A stretch of DNA of 64,000 nucleotides, from assembly GCF_013375935.1 (NCBI RefSeq), contig NZ_CP056117.1:4340001-4404000 (forward strand). The letters are read 5' to 3'. The notes below the pieces were generated by a model. The model was not told the origin of the DNA, ran no database searches, and saw nothing but the letters and a program-made list of their open reading frames with translations. Source of the DNA: Enterobacter cloacae. GTDB lineage: Bacteria > Pseudomonadota > Gammaproteobacteria > Enterobacterales > Enterobacteriaceae. The position numbers and the translations under genes are program-made. Numbering within the stretch: the first letter of the stretch is position 1; every line of letters begins with the position of its first letter. Of this stretch, positions 1 to 8,291 are shown one piece after another.

Positions 1-379
1 CTACAGCAGTGATATCACCACTAGTTCCTTTAGAGTTTATACCAATAATTGTTGATTGGCCTGAAGCTAAACTTCCTGAACCAATTGCCATTGAACCAGA
101 TGCGCTCGGATAAGCACAGATGCCAGCAGTAACATCAGCTGTAGTACACAGTAAACCACCGTCTGCAGTATAAGCTGCATAAGCGGGAGATATACCACCT
201 AACTCTGATAACATTAGAAATGCAGATGAAATAGCAGATAATCGAAAAAGCTTAAAAACCCCACAGGAAACCACAGCCCCACAAACGCTGTGACTTTTAC
301 CTTTTGAAACGGTGAGTTCACTGACAGGTATCAACATTCCCCTATCTGCATCCCATATCAATCTATATATTTTATTCAT
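1..379 (-). CDS. Trimeric autotransporter adhesin (YadA-like), 5' part only
   Basis: Partial gene, running off the left edge; about 126 codons are visible. The start is an ATG at 379 with AAGGGAAG just upstream. The product begins MNKIYRLIWDADRGM, the pattern of the extended signal peptide region (ESPR) typical of large type V autotransporters, followed by a hydrophobic signal segment ending near AYAAY at about residues 70-75. After it come glycine/serine-rich repeats (AIGSGSLASGQSTIIG) of the left-handed parallel beta-roll kind found in YadA/Hia heads. Such proteins form trimers on the outer membrane and bind host or abiotic surfaces. It lies 99 bp downstream of a LuxR-like regulator on the same strand. 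The membrane anchor lies outside the window, so full length and intactness are unknown. Highly AT-rich, unlike the core genes. Confidence 0.8.
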   Translation of the reverse strand, partial: MNKIYRLIWDADRGMLIPVSELTVSKGKSHSVCGAVVSCGVFKLFRLSAISSAFLMLSELGGISPAYAAYTADGGLLCTTADVTAGICAYPSASGSMAIGSGSLASGQSTIIGINSKGTSGDITAV

Positions 380-478
380 TTTCTTCCCTTAATTTTTCAT
401 AAAATAATATTTTTAAAGCTATAGTTGATGAAATGCCTCCCAATAGTTAGAGCAAATTAGAATGAAAAATTGTCCAGG

Positions 479-1075
479 TTATAAATCAACGCGCTGACGA
501 ACCATTGGCCTTATATGACATAAAGCTTTGACTATAGAGTATGCAGCTCCATCTCCAGACACTCTAAATTTCTGATAAGCAGAGCGCTTATAATAACTTA
601 CTCTCTTTCGCTCAATATCCTTCTGTAAATAGCTAAATCGTTTAAAAGTGAGTCCAAAATAGTTAAAAATAACCATCTCCTCTTTTTTCGACAAAGATGC
701 TTCAGTCCTGGATAAAATAGCAGGAGTTTTGATAAAAAGTCTGTTCAGCCGATCCAGAGAAATATATCGATCGATAACCAAAGAATCTTTGTAAAAAAGA
801 ACCATGTCGTTTTTACTAAGGGTTCGAATAGAGTAGATTACATTGGTGTTATCTAAGCAAGATATTTCCTTAATGATATTTAAATCATCCACAGCTAAAA
901 GAACAACATCATCCATAGTCCTGGCTGACGTAAGGAAAATATCTATTAACCCACCACGAGTCAGATCGTACAGGTAATAACATGTAACATTCAAATATCG
1001 TTTACCATTAAATAGAGACTGTAAACCTCTAATATAATAGTAATCGTCAGATATGATTTTAACATTCTTTCGCAT
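479..1075 (-). CDS. LuxR-type HTH regulator, degenerate
   Basis: 198-residue protein. I chose the ATG at 1075 (MRKNVKII) because AAGGGTG lies 7 nt upstream; a longer reading from 1102 has no ribosome site. The C-terminal third (LSKKEEMVIFNYFG, then VSYYKRSAYQKFRV) aligns by eye with the LuxR/FixJ helix-turn-helix, but the middle of the motif is poorly conserved. The N-terminal half has no recognisable phosphoacceptor receiver, so it resembles the YjjQ/BglJ kind of orphan LuxR-like regulator often found with fimbriae and adhesins. Only 10 bp separate it from the upstream EAL gene, and the adhesin starts 99 bp downstream, suggesting one transcription unit and a role in adhesin control. Direct targets are not visible. 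AT-rich, probably horizontally acquired. Confidence 0.65.
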   Translation of the reverse strand: MRKNVKIISDDYYYIRGLQSLFNGKRYLNVTCYYLYDLTRGGLIDIFLTSARTMDDVVLLAVDDLNIIKEISCLDNTNVIYSIRTLSKNDMVLFYKDSLVIDRYISLDRLNRLFIKTPAILSRTEASLSKKEEMVIFNYFGLTFKRFSYLQKDIERKRVSYYKRSAYQKFRVSGDGAAYSIVKALCHIRPMVRQRVDL

Positions 1076-1085
1076 AGACGCACCC

Positions 1086-1892
1086 TTATCCCTGGCCTCC
1101 AAATTTACTTAACAAAATGCAAAACTCTTTAACCGGAACTGGCTTTGAGTAATAAAAACCTTGCATTAAAGAAATGCCACACTCTTCAAGTGCATGTTGC
1201 TGGTTAGAATTTTCGACTCCTTCAGCAATAACTTTTACATCACAAAAACTCGATAGACTTACTATACTGTTAACTAGTTTCTTGTGTATTAATTCGTTTT
1301 TTTCAGTGATACGAGTTACAGAACGATCTAGTTTCAGCATCGCAACGTTAGTGATTCCAAAGTATCGCATTGCTGCGGAGTTTATCCCTGCATCATCAAT
1401 AGCAATTTTTACACCAATTGAATCATAAAAAGCGATTGATTCGATTAACCCTTCCGTTAAATCCATAACATTTCTTTCGACGATCTCAAGCAACACTTCA
1501 ACATTTGAAGGGAAGCAATGTTTAAATCTGACGATCTCTTTCTTCATCGCTTCTGACATAATCTGTGATGCAGTTATGTTCAATGTGAAAATAAACCCTT
1601 GCGGTATATTTCCTATAGCATTATATCGACTCAGTTGCTCAACTGTTTTAAGTAACAATTGCCTGGCGTAGAAATCTGCTCGACCCGGAGCTTCGAGTTC
1701 TTCTATTTGAAATTGATTTAGGATGTAACCTTTATTTGTCTCAACCCGACAAAGAATTTCTACGCCTGCAAGCGTGCCATCTAAAACATTAACAATCGGT
1801 TGCAAGAAGGGAGTTACATCCATTATAGATGCTGAGTTATAAACAGCATTGAACTCCATTCGAGACTTCCCACTATTGTTCGTTATCAGCAT
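1086..1892 (-). CDS. EAL-domain protein (putative c-di-GMP phosphodiesterase)
   Basis: 268 residues, essentially a stand-alone EAL domain with no membrane segment or receiver domain. The ATG at 1892 is preferred to a GTG at 1913 because AAGGG lies 8 nt before it. Motifs seen in order: EIL in place of EAL, LNIT (metal-binding Asn), LEIVE (Glu), DDAG in place of DDFG, LKLDR (Lys), AEGVEN (Glu) and QGFYYSKP (Gln). All residues normally needed for two-metal hydrolysis of c-di-GMP to pGpG therefore appear present, though the first motif and the DDFG loop are altered, so activity is plausible but not certain. Small soluble EAL proteins near adhesins (for example YdiV-like proteins) can also act as non-enzymatic protein binders. 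It is the first gene of the leftward set EAL, LuxR-like, adhesin. Confidence 0.8.
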   Translation of the reverse strand: MLITNNSGKSRMEFNAVYNSASIMDVTPFLQPIVNVLDGTLAGVEILCRVETNKGYILNQFQIEELEAPGRADFYARQLLLKTVEQLSRYNAIGNIPQGFIFTLNITASQIMSEAMKKEIVRFKHCFPSNVEVLLEIVERNVMDLTEGLIESIAFYDSIGVKIAIDDAGINSAAMRYFGITNVAMLKLDRSVTRITEKNELIHKKLVNSIVSLSSFCDVKVIAEGVENSNQQHALEECGISLMQGFYYSKPVPVKEFCILLSKFGGQG

Positions 1893-2330
1893 CGTACGTT
1901 CCCTTCTGGCCACCAGGTTGTGTTGCCCTGAACATGTATGTGTATGTTGTCAACGCCTGCGTTGATTGATCTAAACCAATGGTTACTTGCTGTAACACAT
2001 TTTACATCACCCCTCCCCTTTCAGAATATTATATTAAACAAAAGCAAAAATACGGGATTAACATCTAGTGATATAAAAAAACAAAGACATTTAAACCATG
2101 AATATATAAAATACATAAAAGTATAAGATTATAATTTTACGAAACATCTCTATATTAATAAAAAAAGACTCACAAATTCCCCAAAAATATAAAAAATAAT
2201 CAACAATTATCATCTTTGTTTATTTAACTTAGTGACATAGATTATTCTTATGATAAAGTAGCACTACTAAACAGGCGGGCAATAAATACACAAACTGTAG
2301 GCACAACAACTATATATAGGTCAGAAGGTT
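1893..2330 (+). other. AT-rich divergent intergenic region
   Basis: 438 bp separate the leftward EAL gene from the rightward MarT-like gene and must carry both promoters. The stretch 2040-2300 is very AT-rich, with A/T runs typical of H-NS-bound horizontally acquired DNA. A 62-codon open frame at 1938-2126 has no ribosome site and no recognisable motif, so I do not call it. No clear operator palindrome was found. Confidence 0.5.
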
Positions 2331-3182
2331 ATGTTATATATTTTTAATGATAAGGTTGTTTATGATGATACTCAGTGTTCTTTAACCAACATTGATACTA
2401 ATGATACAATACTGCTCCCGGCTACAGCCTCGCGGTTGTTATCACTATTCATTAAATATCAAGGAACTACGTTAACTCGCACCGAAATTTTAAACAGTGT
2501 CTGGGATGAATACGGATATAAGGCCTCGAACAATACTCTTTCACAATACATATCCCTTATCCGTAAAAACTTTCAACTTCTTGGAGACAATACTGAATTT
2601 CTGATAACTATACCGCGGACTGGATTTGTGCTGACAACGAAAGTCGAAGTCAGGCTAGTTGAAAGCTTAACTGATGCGTCTTCTTTTGTGTCTACATTGG
2701 ATAACCCTTTGACACCTCTTGAACATTCGGAGTCGTTAGCTTCTTTCCATACCGAACATACCGATAATTCATTAATTATGACAAAAGATAATCTCAGTTC
2801 TTTATTGAAAGAAAATGATATTAAATACTTTCATTATATTAATGTGCTTTCATTCATCATACTTTGCTCTGTCCTGCTTTTATTTTACTTATATAGAGGG
2901 GAGATTAAAACTACGAAACTTTATCTGGCCGGAAAAATTGACTCCTGCTCAGTTTACACGCTTTATAAAAGCTCGAAGGATTTAATCGGTTCTAAATTAG
3001 TCACCATTGAACATATTGCTAAAGATAAATTACCATGCGTCGCTAATAACTTCTATATCTCACAACTTGAAGACAGTCTGCTTTATGATAAAACAGGTCG
3101 GTTATTTATTAGCCGATGTGGTTATCAGGATAATATATCTAAAGTTATCTCTACCTGTAAGAGCCTTTTTACTCATGAATAA
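2331..3182 (+). CDS. Membrane-anchored winged-helix regulator (ToxR/CadC/MarT-like)
   Basis: 283 residues; ATG at 2331 with AGAAGG just upstream. Residues 1 to about 108 form an OmpR/PhoB-type winged helix (TLTRTEILNSVW, NNTLSQYISLIRKNF, ITIPRTGFVL), followed by a polar linker of about 60 residues, one transmembrane helix at about 168-188 (VLSFIILCSVLLLFYLY) and a periplasmic tail of about 95 residues with four cysteines that could form disulfides. This is the ToxR architecture: DNA binding in the cytoplasm, sensing in the periplasm. The next gene overlaps it by 8 bp and looks like FidL, so the closest analogue is the Salmonella MarT-FidL pair, where MarT activates the adhesin MisL. By inference it controls the divergent EAL/LuxR/adhesin genes. 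Confidence 0.75.
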   Translation: MLYIFNDKVVYDDTQCSLTNIDTNDTILLPATASRLLSLFIKYQGTTLTRTEILNSVWDEYGYKASNNTLSQYISLIRKNFQLLGDNTEFLITIPRTGFVLTTKVEVRLVESLTDASSFVSTLDNPLTPLEHSESLASFHTEHTDNSLIMTKDNLSSLLKENDIKYFHYINVLSFIILCSVLLLFYLYRGEIKTTKLYLAGKIDSCSVYTLYKSSKDLIGSKLVTIEHIAKDKLPCVANNFYISQLEDSLLYDKTGRLFISRCGYQDNISKVISTCKSLFTHE

Positions 3183-3666
3183 AAAATATAAAATCTTGAC
3201 GTGTTTTATTTTTATCACTCTTATAATAATCCTTACCGTTATTACCTTATGCTTTATCTCGAATAGTAATAATGTAAATTGTACTGCCGCCGTTGAAATG
3301 AACTCTCCAGGGGATCATGAATATACTTTTAATGGTACAATCAGCGTTAAGATCCGCCCAGGAACAGGCATGATCAGCATCTTTGGAACATCTGTATCAG
3401 CCAGGCAACCCGTTCCAATTAATAAACATCTTGTCAATCGCGACATAACCTTTAAGGTGCTTGGCAGAAACAAGAGTGATTTTTATTTATCTGATATATT
3501 AGTTTCTAAACACCCTGATGATAATATGACCCAAAATGAATCAGCAGGGTTATTGTTCGATCTGTTTGATTTTGAAAACAAAAGAATTACGATTCGAAAA
3601 TATACAAACTCATTTATTATTGGGGATTTACCACTACCCTCCTTCATTTGCATTAAAAAGAAATAA
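3175..3666 (+). CDS. FidL-like small membrane protein
   Basis: 163 residues. The open frame extends upstream to 3007, but the ATG at 3175 (MNKKYKIL) is the sensible start: it overlaps the end of the regulator gene by 8 bp and puts a hydrophobic helix at about residues 7-28, which would anchor the protein in the inner membrane with the rest in the periplasm. The periplasmic part has no enzyme motif that I recognise. The size, the topology and the position directly after a MarT/ToxR-like gene match FidL-like proteins, which by analogy with ToxS/TcpH may stabilise or modulate the partner regulator. The function of FidL itself is poorly known. AT-rich like its neighbours. Confidence 0.65.
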   Translation: MNKKYKILTCFIFITLIIILTVITLCFISNSNNVNCTAAVEMNSPGDHEYTFNGTISVKIRPGTGMISIFGTSVSARQPVPINKHLVNRDITFKVLGRNKSDFYLSDILVSKHPDDNMTQNESAGLLFDLFDFENKRITIRKYTNSFIIGDLPLPSFICIKKK

Positions 3667-4054
3667 AACACATTAAGCAATAATTATTGAATAATTTTGA
3701 TTTGCGTGGATTAAAAAAGTATATGATGGGCTTTATCTTCGCCGCTACTTTCAGATTCTGGGAAAGCAGGTTATGCCTGTTAGACTCTTTCCAGTCTATT
3801 CCTTCATGCGCAGCTGGATTATTGCCAGCCCGTGGTTGCACTTACGGATTACCTGGAGAAGTATGAAGGGAACATCAGCGGGCTGCAGCCCTGGTGAATT
3901 ACAAAACCAATATCAGCGCGCTGTCGTAGCGGCTATGAAAATTGCAGGTATTTCATTTACTGGAGTTTTCTGTTTGAACAAAAATGATGAGTACCATAAC
4001 TTCTTAAGGCCTTCCCCCCCGGCAAGCGACGCGCCGCCGGGGGGGGAAGGAAGG
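3667..4054 (+). other. Composition boundary with possible gene remnant
   Basis: 388 bp between the AT-rich adhesin block and the GC-rich core. Around 3800-3897 one frame reads ALTDYLEKYEGNISGLQPW before a TGA, with a stop about 36 codons upstream; it looks like the 3' end of a decayed gene, but I do not recognise it. The base composition changes within this interval, which suggests that one end of the acquired block lies here. Confidence 0.35.
4010..4050. terminator. Very GC-rich hairpin downstream of the aldo/keto reductase
   Basis: CCTT plus seven C and GGC pairs with GCC, eight G and AAGG across a loop of about 12 nt. The stem is nearly perfect, with a one-base bulge. It begins 4 bp past the leftward reductase gene and probably ends that transcript, although there is no clear U tract. 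Confidence 0.5.
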
Positions 4055-5095
4055 TTACTGCTGCGCGAGCTGGCTGCGGCGATGCTCGCCCTGCCGCTCC
4101 AGCATCCAGCCCGGATATTCGCGCGGCAGCGCGCTGACGGCATCAAGCTCTCTAAGCTCGTCTTCGCTCAGGCGGATCCCGGTGGCGGCAATGTTGTCCT
4201 CCAGCTGCTCGACGCGCTTCGCGCCGATAATCACGCTGGTCACCGCTTTTTGATGCAGCAGCCACGCCAGCGCGATTTGCGCCACGGAAACGCCCTTACG
4301 CTCGGCAATGACGCGCATCACGTCCACGCAGTCGAAGGCGCGATCTTTATTCACCGGCGGGAAGTCAAACTCCAGTCGGCGGCCTCCGGTTTCGCTCTGC
4401 CCGTCACGACCGTATTTCCCGCTCAGCAGGCCGCCCGCCAGCGGGCTCCAGACCATCAGCCCGACGCCTTCGCTCTGCATCATCGGCACCAGCTCGCGCT
4501 CCAGGTCGCGTCCGGCGATGGTGTAATACGCCTGGAGTGAGGCGAAACGGGACAGGCCCAGGCGTTCGGAAATGCCCAGCGCTTTGGCAATCTGCCAGGC
4601 CGCCCAGTTAGAGACACCGATATAGCGAACGTGGCCGTGCTGCACCAGGTTATCCAGGGCGTGGAGGGTCTCTTCGATGGGGGTTGCCGGATCGAAGCCG
4701 TGTAGCTGATAGAGATCGATATGATCCAGCTGCAGGCGGCGCAGGCTCTCCTTCACGCTGCCGATAATGTGATAGCGCGAGCCACCGCGTGAGTTCACTC
4801 CCGCGGTACCCGTTTCGCCGAACACCTTGGTGGCGACCACCACGTTTTCGCGCGGGACGTTCAGGTTTTTCAGCGCCTGACCGAGGATCTCCTCCGAGCG
4901 TCCTTCCGAATAGACGTCGGCTGTGTCGATAAAGTTGATGCCGGCGTCCAGCGCGCGGCCCACCAGCTGCTCGGCGTCGTTTTGCCTGAGCTGGCCAATC
5001 TTGCCCCACATGCCGCCCTCGCCGCCGAAGGTCATGGTGCCGAGGCAGAGTTCTGAAACAAACAGTCCGGTATTGCCCAGTTTTTGATAACGCAT
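4055..5095 (-). CDS. Aldo/keto reductase
   Basis: 346 residues. ATG at 5095 (MRYQKLGNTGLFVSELCLG) preceded by GAGGAAAG; the longer open frame to 5194 lacks a start signal. NADPH-dependent reductase of the AKR superfamily with a TIM-barrel fold. The catalytic tetrad is visible: Asp in FIDTADVY, Tyr in the same motif, Lys in VVATKVF and His in LYQLHGFD. The C-terminal IIGAKRVEQLEDN segment is typical of the NADPH-binding region. It reduces aldehydes or ketones; the substrate cannot be told from sequence. It lies about 100 bp downstream of the efflux operon on the same strand and may be co-transcribed or simply adjacent. E. coli K-12 has no gene of this kind next to ybiR. Confidence 0.88.
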   Translation of the reverse strand: MRYQKLGNTGLFVSELCLGTMTFGGEGGMWGKIGQLRQNDAEQLVGRALDAGINFIDTADVYSEGRSEEILGQALKNLNVPRENVVVATKVFGETGTAGVNSRGGSRYHIIGSVKESLRRLQLDHIDLYQLHGFDPATPIEETLHALDNLVQHGHVRYIGVSNWAAWQIAKALGISERLGLSRFASLQAYYTIAGRDLERELVPMMQSEGVGLMVWSPLAGGLLSGKYGRDGQSETGGRRLEFDFPPVNKDRAFDCVDVMRVIAERKGVSVAQIALAWLLHQKAVTSVIIGAKRVEQLEDNIAATGIRLSEDELRELDAVSALPREYPGWMLERQGEHRRSQLAQQ

Positions 5096-5196
5096 AACGC
5101 TTTCCTCGCATGTCGATGGGTGTCCGTTAGTTATACCCGCCCCTCGGCCATCGCGAATGTGGCGTTCCTGTCCGTTTCTTGCCCAATCCTCCAAAT

Positions 5197-6720
5197 CTAT
5201 CCGCGCGGGGCGTCGCCAAAGACGGCGTAATCCGGGAGCTGCACCTGCTGATACGGCTCCCAGCCGCCGCCGAGGGCTTTGTAGAGCGCCACCAGGTCAA
5301 GCGCGCTCTGCACCTGCGCCTGCGCGCGCTGCTGCTGCGCCTGCGCCAGCTGCCGCTGGGCGTCCAGCACGTCGATAAAGCTGGCGATTCCCTGCCGGTA
5401 GCTGTCGCTCGCCAGGTCAAAGGCGTTTTGCAGCGCATCGATGGTTTTCGCGAGGCCCGCCTCACGCTGCTGGTCGGTGCGATAGCTCACCAGGGCATTT
5501 TCGACGTCGCCGAGCGCCGTCAGCACCGTCTGACGGTAGTCCAGTACCGCCGCGCCCTGCTGCGCGCGCGCCACCTTCACGCTGGAGACCAGCCGACCGC
5601 CCTGGAAGATGGGAATGGAAACCTGCGGGCCAAAGCTGTAGAAGTGGCTGCTCCAGTCGGTCAGCCAGCCGGATTCGCTGTTGCGCATGCCAAACTGACC
5701 GGAGAGGGTAAAGCTCGGGAACAGCTCCGCCACCGAGACGCCGATTTGCGCCGTGGCGGCATGGAGGTTCGCCTCCGCTTCGCGCACGTCCGGGCGACGC
5801 CGCGCCAGCGTTGACGGAATGCCCGTTTGCACAATATCTGGCAACGCGGGCATGGGCTGTGAAGACTGGAGTTCAGCATCCAGCGCGCCCGGCGGCTTGC
5901 CGAGGAGGATCGCCAGGCCGTTCATCGCCTGACGCGCCTGCGCCTCATACTGCGGCAGCTGGGCTTCAAGAGTGCCCAGCTGCGCCCGGGCGTTTTCCAC
6001 GTCCATCTGCGGCGACAGCCCGCCGCGCTGGCGGCTCTCCGTGAGCGCCAGCGTCTGCCGGGCGCTCTCGATCTGGGTATTGAGCGTAGCGATGATGCTT
6101 TGCGCGCCATGCAGCTGTAGCCAGGCGCGAGCCACTTCCGCCTCCAGCGACACCAGCGCATCGTTACGCTGCTCGACTGCCGCCCTCTGCTGCGCCTCCG
6201 CCGCCTCCACCTGACGGCGCACCTTGCCCCACAGGTCGATTTCCCACCGGGCGTCAAAGCTGCCCTGATAAAGGTTGATCGGCTGCGTCAGCGGTCCTAA
6301 CGCCCCCCGCAGCTGCGGATCGACGTTATCCAGCTGGTCGTACACGCCGTGGGATTTCAGCTCCCCTTCCAGGCCGAGCTGCTGGCGCGTGGCCTGCACG
6401 CTGCCGTTCACCGACGGGAAAAATGCCCCGCCCGCCTGGTTTATCTGTTCACGCGCGCCGGCAATGCGCAGTACCGCCTGCTGTAGCGTCAGGTTCCCGG
6501 CGATGGCGCGCTCAACCAGGCTATCGAGCTGCGGCGAGCCGAAGGTTTTCCACCAGCGCGGATTGGTCGCGGCGGAGGTAGTTTGCGATTTCACCGCGCC
6601 GTCGCCCTTATCGTTCCAGCGCGCGGCCGCAGGCGGTGCGGGCTGCTGGTAGTCCGGCCCGACGGCGCAGCCCACCAGCAGCATCATTATCATCAGGGGG
6701 TGTAAACGTCTGTGTATCAT
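5197..6720 (-). CDS. Efflux outer-membrane factor lipoprotein (OprM/NodT type)
   Basis: 507 residues. It begins with a short signal peptide and a lipobox, LLVGC with Cys18, so it is expected to be acylated and inserted in the outer membrane. Two repeated long helical segments rich in Ala/Gln (EAAEAQQRAAVEQ, QRQLAQAQQQRAQAQ) and the YQ..F..RWEIDLWGKV motif identify the TolC/OprM fold, a trimeric trans-periplasmic tunnel. It starts where the transporter gene ends (shared base at 6720), making it the last gene of an EmrA-EmrB-OMF operon; the pump therefore brings its own channel and need not rely on TolC. Confidence 0.9.
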   Translation of the reverse strand: MIHRRLHPLMIMMLLVGCAVGPDYQQPAPPAAARWNDKGDGAVKSQTTSAATNPRWWKTFGSPQLDSLVERAIAGNLTLQQAVLRIAGAREQINQAGGAFFPSVNGSVQATRQQLGLEGELKSHGVYDQLDNVDPQLRGALGPLTQPINLYQGSFDARWEIDLWGKVRRQVEAAEAQQRAAVEQRNDALVSLEAEVARAWLQLHGAQSIIATLNTQIESARQTLALTESRQRGGLSPQMDVENARAQLGTLEAQLPQYEAQARQAMNGLAILLGKPPGALDAELQSSQPMPALPDIVQTGIPSTLARRRPDVREAEANLHAATAQIGVSVAELFPSFTLSGQFGMRNSESGWLTDWSSHFYSFGPQVSIPIFQGGRLVSSVKVARAQQGAAVLDYRQTVLTALGDVENALVSYRTDQQREAGLAKTIDALQNAFDLASDSYRQGIASFIDVLDAQRQLAQAQQQRAQAQVQSALDLVALYKALGGGWEPYQQVQLPDYAVFGDAPRG

Positions 6721-8291
6721 CAGTGTGCTCCTGCACTCCCCTCGCTCTTAACCGGCGAGAGCAACAAACAAAACGGAATCAGTAAAAAGGCCACCGCGCT
6801 CAGCAGGGTGAAGACGTCGATGTAGGCCAGGAAGCGCGACTGCTCGATCATCGTCTGGTACATCCGCCCGGTGGCAATGCCGGTCGGATCGCCCACCTGG
6901 GTGGTGAAGTTCTGGATCGCCTGCGCGCTTTCGCGTATCGCCAGCTGGAACTGTTCGTTAAACGGCGTAGCGTGGTACGCCAGGTGCGCGCTGTGCGCCT
7001 GCGAGCGCTCGGTAATGGCGGCCGTCGATAGCGAAATGCCAATCGAGCCTGCCACGTTGCGGAACATGGTGAATAGCGCAGCCGCATCGGCGTTGAGCCG
7101 CCTCGGAATCGAGATAAACGCGATGGTGGTCAGCGGCACGAACAGGAACCCCAGCCCAATCGACTGGGCGCTGCGGAACAGCACCAGGGTTTCGAAGTCA
7201 ATATCCGGCGTCAGCGTGCGCGACCAGAAGAACGACACCGCCAGGCAGGTAAAGCCAAAGGCGATGATCCAGCGCGTCTGCACCACCGGCATCAGCTTCA
7301 GCACCAGCGGAATAGTTAAGACGATCAGCACCGCCCCGGGCGACAGCACCAGCCCGGACCAGGTGGCGGTATAGCCTAAATCCTGCTGCGCCAGCTGCGG
7401 GATAACAACCGAGCTGCCGTACAGGATCATCGCCATCCCCGCCATCAGCAGGCTGGAGACGGCGAAGTTACGGTCCTTCATGCAGTGCAGATCCACCACA
7501 GGCTTTTTGGCATACACCAGCCAGTAGATCGCGCCGATAATGCCGACCAGCGTCAGCACCGCAAAGGTGCGGATAAAGTTCGAGTAGAACCAGTCGTCGT
7601 CCTCGCCCCGGTCGAGCATCACCTGCAAACAGCCCAGACCGAGGGCGATCAGGCCGATCCCCATCCAGTCGACGGTGAGCTTCTCTTCCGATTTTTTCTC
7701 CCACGGCGGATCTTCCAGCAGCTGGTAGATCGCCAGCACCGTCACGATCCCCACCGGAATATTGATGAAGAACACCCAGCGCCAGGAGTAGTTATCGGTG
7801 ATCCAGCCGCCCAGCGTCGGGCCAAGCACCGGCGCAACGATAATGGCAATCGACGAAAGACCGAAAGCTTTGCCCCTGTCCTCCGGCTTGAAGTAGTCGA
7901 GCAAAACCGACTGCTGCGTGGGCTGCAATCCGCCGCCGAAGAAGCCCTGCATCACGCGGAACAGGATAATTTGCCACAGCTCGGTGGCGATGCCGCACAG
8001 GAACGAGCAGATGGTGAACATGACGATGCAGATCAGGAAGAACTGCTTGCGGCCAAACAGGCGGCTCAGGAACGCCGAGATGGGCAGCACGATGCCGTTC
8101 GCCACCAGGTAGCTGGTGAGCACCCAGGTGGATTCGTCATAGCTGGCCGAAAGCGACCCCGCCACGTGCGGCAGCGCCACGTTGACGATGGTGGTGTCCA
8201 GAATTTCCATAAACACCGCCAGGGTGACCACAATCGCCACCGCCCACGGGTTGCTGGCGGGCTTCCAGTTTTCGTGGCTGCTGTCCGTCAT
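6720..8291 (-). CDS. DHA2-family MFS drug exporter (EmrB-like)
   Basis: 523 residues with 14 predicted transmembrane helices, the 14-TMS drug:H+ antiporter-2 layout. Typical motifs are visible: LDTTIVNVALPHVAGSL in the first helix region, a motif A-like LSRLFGRKQFFL loop and GPTLGGWITDNYSWRWVFFINIPVG (motif C and following loop). It drives proton-coupled export of hydrophobic drugs through its partner adaptor and outer-membrane factor. Its start overlaps the adaptor stop by 4 bp, implying translational coupling. Substrates are unknown. It resembles EmrB, but the three-gene set with its own channel is different from E. coli emrAB. Confidence 0.92.
   Translation of the reverse strand: MTDSSHENWKPASNPWAVAIVVTLAVFMEILDTTIVNVALPHVAGSLSASYDESTWVLTSYLVANGIVLPISAFLSRLFGRKQFFLICIVMFTICSFLCGIATELWQIILFRVMQGFFGGGLQPTQQSVLLDYFKPEDRGKAFGLSSIAIIVAPVLGPTLGGWITDNYSWRWVFFINIPVGIVTVLAIYQLLEDPPWEKKSEEKLTVDWMGIGLIALGLGCLQVMLDRGEDDDWFYSNFIRTFAVLTLVGIIGAIYWLVYAKKPVVDLHCMKDRNFAVSSLLMAGMAMILYGSSVVIPQLAQQDLGYTATWSGLVLSPGAVLIVLTIPLVLKLMPVVQTRWIIAFGFTCLAVSFFWSRTLTPDIDFETLVLFRSAQSIGLGFLFVPLTTIAFISIPRRLNADAAALFTMFRNVAGSIGISLSTAAITERSQAHSAHLAYHATPFNEQFQLAIRESAQAIQNFTTQVGDPTGIATGRMYQTMIEQSRFLAYIDVFTLLSAVAFLLIPFCLLLSPVKSEGSAGAH

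Noticed and set aside
3773-4540. 255-codon frame crossing the aldo/keto reductase
   Set aside because: Runs through the GC-rich hairpin and antisense to a conserved gene; low-complexity product.
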